Positions 1 to 5,150 of a DNA stretch of 5,150 nucleotides are shown here, piece after piece (the first letter of the stretch is position 1; each line of letters begins with the position of its first letter). Source of the stretch: JBAYZQ01 sp041672385 (GTDB lineage: Bacteria > Spirochaetota > Spirochaetia > Sphaerochaetales > Sphaerochaetaceae); NCBI GenBank assembly GCA_041672385.1, contig JBAYZQ010000163.1, forward strand, positions 1-5,150. The letters are read 5' to 3'. Made by a program: the position numbers and the translations under genes. Below the pieces are notes generated by a model. The model saw only the letters and a list, made by a program, of their open reading frames with translations, was not told where the DNA came from and did not search any database.

Positions 1-1047
1 GAGTCTGCTTATTATTCACATGAAAAAGAACCTCTTACTTTCATAGAAATTTTTTATTTGATGAATATTGGTCTCGATTGTTCATGGTATCATAATATTA
101 TTTGTCAATACAAAAAAAGCATTGAAGAAATAGGTTTTTCTGGCATTCATATGGATACTTATGGTTACCCCAAAAGAGCTTTGGATTTCCAAGGAAATGT
201 TAGGAATTTGGAAAAAGATTTTCCAATTTTTGTTAACGAAGTTTCAAAAGAATTACCAAATTTGCCTTTGATTTTCAATAATGTTGGAGCCTGGCCACTA
301 GGAAATATTATGAAGTGTTCTCAAAAAGCTATATATATTGAAGTTTGGCCTCCATTTGAAACCTACTATCATCTTAGACAACTAATAGATAAAGCCCTTA
401 TTAGTGGAAAACCAATTGTTTTGGCTGCGTATATAGCAGCCTTTCGTCTTGATCGATCAAAGGCTCTTTACAGTGCTTTATTTACTACTTTTACTATTAA
501 TACCCTTGGGGCAACACATTTATTCTTTGGAGAAGAAGGTTGCGTAATTACTCAAGGCTATTATTGTGATTACGAAAAATTTAGTAATTTGGAACTAGAA
601 AAGATAAAGATTTTTCAAGATTTCTTTGTTTTTTATCAACAAATATTATTTAATTCTTGCTTAAAAGATATAACAATGACTCACTGCGGAGGAGATAATC
701 AAGAATATGTCATAAAAGGAAATTTTTCTTTAACCTGTGAAAGTGGTAAAATTTCAGTTATAATTCGAAGTGATGGAAAAACACATTTGATAATTTTAAA
801 AAATCTTGAAAACAATAATAATAAGTGGAATGAAGGAAAAAAAGAACCTAAATTTTGCTCACAATTGACTTTTGAAGTTCAAGTTTTTAAAAAAGTCGAA
901 ATCGTTAAATACGCCAGTCCTGATATTAAGACTTTTCTTCCTTCAAAGTTAAACTTTGAAAGAAAAAAAGGACTTCGTTCTGATACAATCGTCTTTAAAA
1001 CTCCAAAATTTAAAGTTGGAACCATTATATGGTTTAAAGAAAAATAA
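1..1047 (+). CDS. Glycoside hydrolase family 66 protein (dextranase/CITase-like), 5' end missing
   Basis: The reading frame is open from base 1 to the TAA at 1045-1047, giving 348 residues, so the gene starts left of the window; TTG at 58 and ATG at 61 are probably internal codons. The segment GFSGIHMDTYGYP (residues 45-57) matches the GH66 site that carries the nucleophile, here Asp52. IYIEVWPP (111-118) matches the acid/base site, here Glu114. Their 62-residue spacing is close to that of known dextranases and CITases. The rest of the barrel continues to about residue 210, with a conserved HLFFGEEG stretch near 176-183. A beta-rich C-terminal domain follows, including an HLIILKNLEN segment. 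The family hydrolyses or cyclises alpha-1,6-glucans. Family members are usually 600 residues or more, so the N-terminal half and any signal peptide lie outside. Whether it is a dextranase or a cyclising transferase cannot be told. No typical terminator follows it. Confidence 0.85.
   Translation, partial: ESAYYSHEKEPLTFIEIFYLMNIGLDCSWYHNIICQYKKSIEEIGFSGIHMDTYGYPKRALDFQGNVRNLEKDFPIFVNEVSKELPNLPLIFNNVGAWPLGNIMKCSQKAIYIEVWPPFETYYHLRQLIDKALISGKPIVLAAYIAAFRLDRSKALYSALFTTFTINTLGATHLFFGEEGCVITQGYYCDYEKFSNLELEKIKIFQDFFVFYQQILFNSCLKDITMTHCGGDNQEYVIKGNFSLTCESGKISVIIRSDGKTHLIILKNLENNNNKWNEGKKEPKFCSQLTFEVQVFKKVEIVKYASPDIKTFLPSKLNFERKKGLRSDTIVFKTPKFKVGTIIWFKEK
942..960. repeat. Perfect 19-base inverted repeat inside the GH66 gene
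   Basis: Nine-base arms TTCAAAGTT (942-950) and AACTTTGAA (952-960) flank a single A at 951. It lies in codons for the C-terminal domain of the GH66 protein, about 160 bases before the next gene. The one-base centre leaves no room for an RNA loop unless inner pairs open. A role as a protein site is possible, but the composition is AT-rich and the repeat lies in coding sequence, so chance is a fair explanation. Confidence 0.4.
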
Positions 1048-1063
1048 AAATAAAAAAACTTTT

Positions 1064-1090
1064 TTCACTTTAGGTTCATTTAAGGTTCAT
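1064..1090 (+). promoter_or_regulatory. Probable OmpR/PhoB-family operator (11-bp direct repeats)
   Basis: AGGTTCAT occurs at 1072-1079 and again at 1083-1090, exactly 11 bases apart; the full 11-mers at 1069-1079 and 1080-1090 differ at one base. TTCA also occurs at 1064-1067, giving three copies in phase at 1064, 1075 and 1086. Read differently, CTTTAG (1068-1073), five bases, then TTTAAG (1079-1084) has the half-site, five-base-gap layout of PmrA/QseB-type sites. Direct repeats one helical turn apart are the usual target of winged-helix response regulators, and a gene for one lies in the operon downstream. Assignment to that regulator is inference. Confidence 0.65.
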
Positions 1091-1100
1091 GGTTTATTCT
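1072..1100 (+). promoter_or_regulatory. Putative activator-dependent promoter of the VTC-DUF4956-CotH operon
   Basis: A weak -10 candidate, TATTCT (1095-1100), lies 17 bases after AGGTTC (1072-1077), which is a poor -35 but falls inside the direct repeats. Overlap of a regulator site with a weak -35 is the usual layout of promoters activated by OmpR/PhoB-family proteins. TTTATT at 1093-1098 is an equally weak alternative -10. An A/T tract (1041-1065) lies just upstream and may act as an UP-type element. Transcription would begin near 1106, leaving a short leader before the ribosome site at 1112-1117. Confidence 0.45.
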
Positions 1101-1123
1101 CTATTTAAATAAAGGAGAAAACC

Positions 1124-1846
1124 ATGGAAAACAAAAGTCAAACTTTCAAAAGAAAAGAAATGAAATTCTTGATTGATAAAAAAACCAAAGACAGTTTTTT
1201 TGAAAGTATTTCCTCTCAACTTGATCAAGATGCTTTTGGGCAAGCTCTAATAAGTAATATTTATTATGATGATATAAACTCAAGATTAATAAGACGAAGT
1301 TTGGAAAAACCAGCTTACAAAGAAAAACTTCGCTTAAGAAGTTATAACAATGTTAATTCTGATAGCAAAGTTTTCATTGAATTAAAAAAGAAATACGACG
1401 GAATCGTTTATAAAAGAAGACTTTCCATGAAAGAAACAGACGCTGAAAAGTTTTTGAATCGAGAAATTAACCCTAAAAATCAAATTGAAAAAGAAACAAG
1501 ATATTTTCTTGATTTCTACCACGACCTTAAACCAGCAATGTATCTAAGCTATAATAGATTAGCTTATTTTTGTAAAAGTGATCCAAATTTAAGAATCACT
1601 TTTGATAGTGATATCCTTTATAGAACAGAAAACTTAAGCTTACTTTCTAAGTCTTATGGAAGTCCTTTATTAGAAAAAAATTTATTTATAATGGAAATCA
1701 AATGTGCTGATGCAATGCCCCTTTGGCTAGTTGAAGCCTTAAATAAAAATAAAATATATCAAAGTTCATTTTCAAAATATGGAAATGCATATCTAAAGAA
1801 TCTTACAAAAGATAATATAAGCAAAGGAAGTGAAAAAATTGCCTGA
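1124..1846 (+). CDS. VTC-domain protein, polyphosphate polymerase-like
   Basis: This 240-residue protein is a complete stand-alone VTC domain, the fold of the catalytic part of yeast Vtc4, which makes polyphosphate from ATP inside a basic tunnel. Visible family marks, in order, are EMK (Glu12, Lys14), KEKLRLRSY (66-74, Arg70 and Arg72), IELK (85-88), KRR (97-99), Arg145 and Arg157 twelve residues apart, MEIK (190-193, Glu191) and FSKYGNAY (216-223, Lys218). Order and spacing fit the polymer- and metal-binding residues known for Vtc4. There is no signal peptide or membrane segment, so it should be cytoplasmic, without the SPX and membrane parts of the yeast protein. The start has AAGGAG at 1112-1117, six bases before ATG. 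It is first in the operon and overlaps the DUF4956 gene. The fold is shared with triphosphate tunnel enzymes, so a product other than polyphosphate is possible. Confidence 0.88.
   Translation: MENKSQTFKRKEMKFLIDKKTKDSFFESISSQLDQDAFGQALISNIYYDDINSRLIRRSLEKPAYKEKLRLRSYNNVNSDSKVFIELKKKYDGIVYKRRLSMKETDAEKFLNREINPKNQIEKETRYFLDFYHDLKPAMYLSYNRLAYFCKSDPNLRITFDSDILYRTENLSLLSKSYGSPLLEKNLFIMEIKCADAMPLWLVEALNKNKIYQSSFSKYGNAYLKNLTKDNISKGSEKIA
1823..1830 (+). promoter_or_regulatory. Ribosome binding site deciding the DUF4956 start
   Basis: AAAGGAAG lies in the last codons of the VTC gene. It is too close to the GTG at 1830-1832, one of its bases being part of that codon, but sits at a normal distance from the in-frame TTG at 1839-1841. 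TTG is therefore the favoured start. The GTG would add only three residues. Confidence 0.55.
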
Positions 1847-2531
1847 ATTTTTAAATAGCTTAATTACAGCAAGTAGTATAACGGATGTCTCGGCTATGTC
1901 ATTTTTTATCTGCATAGCAATGGCCCTCGGTTTCGGATTATTAATATCCTTAGCCTACAATTTTAAACATGAAGTATCAAAGTCTTTCTCAATTACTCTT
2001 GCACTTCTGCCACCAACGGTTGCCCTGGTAATCATGATGGTTAATGGAAGCATTGGAGCTGGAATTGCAGTCGCCGGTTCCTTTTCTCTTATTCGTTTTA
2101 GAAGTTTACCAGGAACTGGAAGAGAAATAGTTGGAATATTTCTAGCAATGGCTGCTGGAATAACCGCTGGAATGGGTTATGTTGTTTTCGGTCTTATATT
2201 TACTATTTTCATAATTTTAGCCCTTATCATACTTGAAAATACCATTTATAAAGAAAAATCTAACCAGATAAGAAAGAAAACAATAAGAATCATGATTCCT
2301 GAAGACTTAGACTATGAAAATGTTTTTTCAGAAATCTTAAATACTTACTGTAAAAGTTTCAAGCTATCAAAAGTAAAAACAGTTAATCTTGGAAGCTTGA
2401 TGAGACTTACCTATGATGTTGAATTAGCCCCTTACATGAAAGAAAAAGAATTAATTGATGAACTGAGAATTAGAAATGGAAATCTTGAAATATCTTCGTC
2501 ATTACAAGCGACAGAAAAAGATTCCCTATAG
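1839..2531 (+). CDS. DUF4956 family integral membrane protein
   Basis: From TTG 1839 the protein has 230 residues; GTG at 1830 would give 233. The N-terminal half is strongly hydrophobic, with segments near residues 21-40, 50-68, 97-115 and 117-132. Between the second and third segments runs the glycine-rich GSFSLIRFRSLPGT (80-93), the most recognisable signature of DUF4956, followed by a Gly/Ala-rich stretch ending in AGMGY. Two arginines inside an otherwise apolar stretch suggest a functional site, perhaps for an anion. From about 135 onward the protein is soluble, charged and of alternating beta/alpha character, ending near NGNLEIS; this resembles a small ACT-like or ferredoxin-like regulatory domain, which is my inference. 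The gene overlaps the VTC gene by 8 bases, so translation is probably coupled. A role in moving or anchoring the VTC product is plausible but unproven. Confidence 0.85.
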   Translation: MPEFLNSLITASSITDVSAMSFFICIAMALGFGLLISLAYNFKHEVSKSFSITLALLPPTVALVIMMVNGSIGAGIAVAGSFSLIRFRSLPGTGREIVGIFLAMAAGITAGMGYVVFGLIFTIFIILALIILENTIYKEKSNQIRKKTIRIMIPEDLDYENVFSEILNTYCKSFKLSKVKTVNLGSLMRLTYDVELAPYMKEKELIDELRIRNGNLEISSSLQATEKDSL

Positions 2532-2542
2532 GAGAAAATAAA

Positions 2543-2611
2543 ATGAAAAAGATAAACAAAATAGTTTTGATTATTATGTTAGTAGTGATGAGCTTTTCAC
2601 CATTAGTCGCT
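2543..2611 (+). other. Signal peptide of the CotH-type protein
   Basis: The segment has two lysines at positions 2-3 and another at 6, an apolar core from Ile7 to Met16, and an SPLVA end with small residues at -1 and -3 relative to a cut after Ala23. There is no cysteine near the cut, so it is not a lipoprotein signal. The mature start would be GGTAEK. I associate a Gly-Gly start followed by acidic residues with spirochaete exported proteins, but this is weak taxonomic evidence. Confidence 0.75.
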
Positions 2612-4093
2612 GGCGGAACAGCTGAAAAAACAGTTACCAATGAAGAAACAGTGACCTCAAACGAAGTTGTTATTTCTGAAGAAAACACCATTCTTGATGT
2701 AACAGATATAACAGTTCATAAAATGGAAATTGAAATATCTCAAGAAGATTGGGAGGCACTTTTAGCCGCACCAGAAGATGAAGAATTTTATAGTGCTAAT
2801 GCAACTTATGATGGAGAAGTAGCAAATAATGTTGCCTTTAGAACAAAAGGTAACTCAACCCTATCCAGTGTAGCTAAATCTGACAGTGAACGTTATAGCT
2901 TCAAAATCAAAGTTGATAAATATGAAGATGATCAATTACTTAATTCAATGAATGAAATTGTTTTAAATTCAAATTTTGCTGATGCTTCTTATTTACGAGA
3001 ATACATTACCTATTCAGCCAGTGATTATTTAGGTTTAATAACCCCGGAAACAGAATTTACAGAACTCTATATTAATGGTGAACTTTACGGTCTTTATCTT
3101 TATGTAGAATCCTATGACGATACGTTTATTGAAAATAATACAGTAAGTGAAGATGCCGTTCTTTACAAAGCAGATGGTGATAATTGTACTTTATTGGAAA
3201 ATGACAGTCTAGCTGGATTTGATTTACAAGAAGGTGATGATGAGAGTTTTGAAAACCTTAAAACTTTGCAAAATGCTTTAGCCTCAGTTGATGAAGAAGG
3301 ATATGATCAACTTGAAGAAATTCTTGATACTGATAGTGTTTTAAAATGGGCAGCATTAAGTTATTTCACTGGAAACTATGACTCCTATCTTGGAGACAAA
3401 GCTCATAATTATTTCTTGTTATATGATGAAGGAAAAATCAAAATGGTAGGTTGGGATTACAATATGTCCTTTGGAATTTATCCTTTAGATAGTGGAAGTA
3501 GTCTTAAATTGGAAGAAGACAATATCTTCTCAAATACTACCGCTGAAGAAAGACCTTTAGTAGCAAAACTTTTAGAAAATTCTGAGTATCAACAAAAATT
3601 CTATGAATATGTAGATGAACTTCAAAATTGGTTTTCAACTTACGAACAAGCTATTTCAAAAATGAGTGAAACTCTTTACCCTTATGTTGAAAATGATCCT
3701 ACAGCTTTCTATACCATAGATGAATTTGTAAACAACACTAGTGATACAGGATTATCTTTAGATGATATTCAAAACACAAGTATGAGAGGTGAAATAGCAA
3801 ATGATCAACTTCCAACTCAAGATGGAGAAATGAGACCTGATATGATTGACGGTCAACTTCCACCTCAAGGAGGGATGAGACCTGATATGACTGAAGGCCA
3901 ACTTCCACCTCAAGGAGGAATGAGACCCAATATGACAGATAGTCAACTTAATTCTCAAGAGGGAGCAATGAGACCTGAAATTACAGATGGTCAAATGATG
4001 CCTCAAGGAGGAATGAAAGCAGGTTCAATGAACAACCAAAGTAGTCTATCTATTGTGGATTATATAAGACTAAGACTTGCTGGATTAAATTAA
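2543..4093 (+). CDS. Exported CotH kinase family protein with Met-rich repeats
   Basis: The 516-residue protein has AGGAG at 2530-2534, overlapping the previous stop codon, eight bases before ATG. Residues 1-23 are a signal peptide with no lipobox cysteine. An acidic Thr/Glu-rich linker follows to about 50. The CotH domain then shows FRTKGNST (99-106), a KIK strand (121-123), DASYLREY (147-154), GELYGLYLYVES (179-190), GDKAHNYFL (284-292, Asp285) and GWDYNMSFG (303-311, Asp305). By comparison with Bacillus CotH, an atypical protein kinase that phosphorylates spore coat proteins, Asp285 and Asp305 are the likely catalytic and metal-binding residues. ENDPTAFYTIDEF (about 389-401) is a further family stretch. 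A repeat array fills 421-497, then IVDYIRLRLAGL closes the protein. It should act outside the cytoplasmic membrane. Its substrate is unknown, and spore coat is not implied. Confidence 0.88.
   Translation: MKKINKIVLIIMLVVMSFSPLVAGGTAEKTVTNEETVTSNEVVISEENTILDVTDITVHKMEIEISQEDWEALLAAPEDEEFYSANATYDGEVANNVAFRTKGNSTLSSVAKSDSERYSFKIKVDKYEDDQLLNSMNEIVLNSNFADASYLREYITYSASDYLGLITPETEFTELYINGELYGLYLYVESYDDTFIENNTVSEDAVLYKADGDNCTLLENDSLAGFDLQEGDDESFENLKTLQNALASVDEEGYDQLEEILDTDSVLKWAALSYFTGNYDSYLGDKAHNYFLLYDEGKIKMVGWDYNMSFGIYPLDSGSSLKLEEDNIFSNTTAEERPLVAKLLENSEYQQKFYEYVDELQNWFSTYEQAISKMSETLYPYVENDPTAFYTIDEFVNNTSDTGLSLDDIQNTSMRGEIANDQLPTQDGEMRPDMIDGQLPPQGGMRPDMTEGQLPPQGGMRPNMTDSQLNSQEGAMRPEITDGQMMPQGGMKAGSMNNQSSLSIVDYIRLRLAGLN
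3803..4033 (+). repeat. Tandem 45/48-bp coding repeat (five units) in the CotH gene
   Basis: Units begin at 3803 (48 bp), 3851 (45), 3896 (45), 3941 (48) and 3989 (about 45, degenerate). The protein consensus is GQLPPQGGMRPDMTD, and a half-unit remnant (MRGEIAN, residues 414-420) precedes the array. Units two and three match at 39 of 45 bases, with half of the six differences at third codon positions of unchanged amino acids. Units one and four each carry one extra codon, and the last unit loses the MRPDM core. About 11 of 78 residues are methionine, mostly spaced as MRPxM. Proline, glycine and glutamine make it probably disordered and flexible. Confidence 0.9.
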
Positions 4094-4094
4094 T

Positions 4095-4123
4095 TTGAAG
4101 ATTTATTATAAATAGTGTAAAAT
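4095..4123 (+). promoter_or_regulatory. Putative internal sigma-70-type promoter before the response regulator
   Basis: TTGAAG (4095-4100) and TAAAAT (4118-4123) are separated by 17 bases, matching 4 of 6 and 5 of 6 consensus bases. The spacer holds an AT-only inverted repeat, ATTTAT-T-ATAAAT (4101-4113). Transcription would begin near 4130, which falls on the AAGGAG ribosome site (4130-4135), so the leader would be almost absent. TATAAA at 4107-4112 is an alternative -10 with a longer leader but a poor -35. The 50-base gap here is the widest inside the operon, which supports some separate expression of the two-component genes. Confidence 0.4.
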
Positions 4124-4143
4124 CAGGATAAGGAGTAGATAAT

Positions 4144-4821
4144 ATGAGATTGCTTTTAGCAGAAGATGAAATTGAGCTGTCCAAGGCCTTAAGTACAGTA
4201 CTAATGAGAAACAGTTATTCCGTAGATGCAGTATTCAATGGCCAAGAAGCCCTCGATTATCTGGAATCTCCAGACTATGACGCTTTAATACTGGACATAA
4301 TGATGCCCATAAAAGATGGAATAGAAGTTCTACAAACAATTAGAGCTAAAGGCAACAAAATTCCTGTCCTGATTCTTACAGCAAAATCTTCCATAGATGA
4401 TCGAGTCCTTGGGCTTGATCTTGGAGCTGATGACTATCTCACAAAGCCCTTTGCCACGGAAGAACTAATAGCAAGAATTAGAGCCATAACCAGACGAAAA
4501 GGAAAAGAAAGCCCACAAAATAGTATTCGGTATGAAAACCTAAAACTTGACAAAGCTACTCATGAAATTGAAGGCCCATCAGAAAAAATTCAACTTGGGA
4601 ACCATGAATTTCAGATTTTAGAAACTTTAATGTCAAATAGTGAAAATTATTTTTCCATTGAAAGACTTTTTGAAAAAATATGGGGTTATGATAGTGACAC
4701 TGAATCTTCCGTTGTTTGGGTTGAGATATCAAATCTAAGAAAAAAATTAAAAACTACCGATTGTAACGCTACAATTAAAGGAAAAAGGAATTTGGGATAT
4801 CGTCTGGAGAAACTGAAATGA
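4144..4821 (+). CDS. OmpR/PhoB-family DNA-binding response regulator
   Basis: The 225-residue protein has a receiver domain (about 1-115) and a winged-helix DNA-binding domain (about 128-223). The acidic pocket Glu7-Asp8, phosphorylated Asp51 (in LILDIMMP), Thr79 (in LILTAKS) and Lys101 (in YLTKPF) are all present, so it should be a normal phospho-switch. The winged helix shows the usual VVWVEISNLRKKL recognition-helix region (190-202) and a GYRL ending. It starts at ATG 4144, eight bases after AAGGAG, and its TGA overlaps the next gene's ATG by four bases, which marks a co-translated regulator/sensor pair. It probably binds the 11-bp repeats before the VTC gene and thereby controls the operon that contains its own gene. 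That link comes from position and repeat geometry only. The signal sensed is unknown. Confidence 0.93.
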   Translation: MRLLLAEDEIELSKALSTVLMRNSYSVDAVFNGQEALDYLESPDYDALILDIMMPIKDGIEVLQTIRAKGNKIPVLILTAKSSIDDRVLGLDLGADDYLTKPFATEELIARIRAITRRKGKESPQNSIRYENLKLDKATHEIEGPSEKIQLGNHEFQILETLMSNSENYFSIERLFEKIWGYDSDTESSVVWVEISNLRKKLKTTDCNATIKGKRNLGYRLEKLK

Positions 4822-5150
4822 TTAAGTTATTAAAAAGAAAATTTGTCTTTGTAGCAATGCTTTCCTCAGGATTGACATTGTTTATACTTATTATAACTTT
4901 GAATATTTTAAGCTATTACAATATGGTCAACCGTCTTGATAATGCACTTTATTCCATGGTTAGCAGAGATAATGAAGAAATGATTGAAAAAACTCCAAAT
5001 TCTCTTCCTGATAAAAATAGAGGAAGAGCTTTTTCAATTGAATTTGATTCTTCTAAAAATGTTAAAAATGTAGATGTCTTTATGTACCCAATTATGGAAG
5101 AAAAACAAGCAATTGACCTTGCTAAAGACGCAATGATGACCGGAGAGGAA
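4818..5150 (+). CDS. Sensor histidine kinase, N-terminal part only
   Basis: The frame opens at ATG 4818, in an ATGA overlap with the regulator's stop, and stays open for 111 codons to the right edge. Residues 2-8 are basic (IKLLKRK) and 9-33 form one apolar membrane segment. An extracytoplasmic segment follows. GRAFSIEFDSSKNVKNVDVF (69-88), then EEKQAIDLAKDAM, resembles the sensor region typical of clostridial-type two-component kinases, where an 'R-F-S-V-x-L-D' strand precedes an A-rich helix. HAMP, histidine and ATP-binding domains would lie beyond the window, so kinase identity rests on the N-terminal pattern and on pairing with the response regulator. It likely phosphorylates Asp51 of that protein. 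No ligand can be proposed from the visible part. Confidence 0.83.
   Translation, partial: MIKLLKRKFVFVAMLSSGLTLFILIITLNILSYYNMVNRLDNALYSMVSRDNEEMIEKTPNSLPDKNRGRAFSIEFDSSKNVKNVDVFMYPIMEEKQAIDLAKDAMMTGEE

Noticed and set aside
58..63. TTG 58 or ATG 61 as the true start of the GH66 gene
   Set aside because: The same frame is open to base 1, there is no ribosome site upstream, and a start here would leave the protein without most of the GH66 barrel N-terminal to the nucleophile.
1048..1066. A-tract followed by T-tract (A7-C-T6) after the GH66 stop, as a possible terminator
   Set aside because: It has no G/C stem and no room for a loop, so it cannot form a normal intrinsic terminator hairpin. 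It is better read as an A/T tract upstream of the promoter.
2470..2691. Reverse-strand open frame of 73 codons
   Set aside because: It lies opposite the DUF4956/CotH junction, is mostly the complement of the CotH signal peptide, and matches no family I recognise.
3758..4006. Reverse-strand open frame of 82 codons with an apparent repeat
   Set aside because: It is the antisense shadow of the CotH repeat array, and its periodicity comes entirely from that array.
3803..4033. Periodic DNA repeats as a CRISPR array or mobile element
   Set aside because: The repeats are in frame, directly adjacent with no spacers, and encode a regular peptide inside a longer gene.
2543..4093. CotH homology taken as evidence of a spore coat locus
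   Set aside because: The protein has a signal peptide, the neighbours are VTC and DUF4956 rather than coat genes, and CotH-type kinases occur widely outside spore formers.

Overview
The window is AT-rich (about one third G+C by eye) and almost fully coding. Every supported gene is on the + strand and no gap exceeds 80 bases. Base composition, strong AAGGAG-type ribosome sites and short overlapping genes suggest a low-GC bacterium, either a Firmicute or a low-GC spirochaete. The secreted CotH protein begins its mature part with a 'VAGG..E' segment, a look I associate with spirochaete exported proteins. The sensor kinase and response regulator look clostridial. I cannot decide the taxon from the window.

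Layout: (1) Positions 1-1047 hold the 3' part of a glycoside hydrolase family 66 gene (dextranase or cycloisomaltooligosaccharide glucanotransferase type). It enters from the left edge with both catalytic acidic residues present. (2) A 76-base gap carries an 11-bp direct repeat that looks like an OmpR/PhoB-family response-regulator site, a weak -10 and a strong ribosome site. (3) Five closely packed genes follow: a VTC-domain polyphosphate-polymerase-like protein (1124-1846), a DUF4956 membrane protein (1839-2531), an exported CotH-type kinase (2543-4093), an OmpR-family response regulator (4144-4821) and the start of a sensor histidine kinase (4818 to the right edge).

How they may work together: the VTC, DUF4956 and CotH genes overlap or nearly touch, and their own two-component system follows them. 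I infer a regulated envelope module. The VTC protein would build a phosphate polymer in the cytoplasm, DUF4956 would sit in the membrane and perhaps move or couple it, and the CotH protein would act outside the membrane. The response regulator probably binds the repeat before the VTC gene. As far as I know the VTC-DUF4956-CotH association recurs in bacteria without an established function, so this is the main candidate for an undescribed system here. The GH66 gene lies before the promoter and is probably a separate unit.

The most distinctive local feature is a five-unit, 15-16-residue Met/Gln/Pro/Gly repeat in the CotH protein, just before its conserved C-terminal helix.
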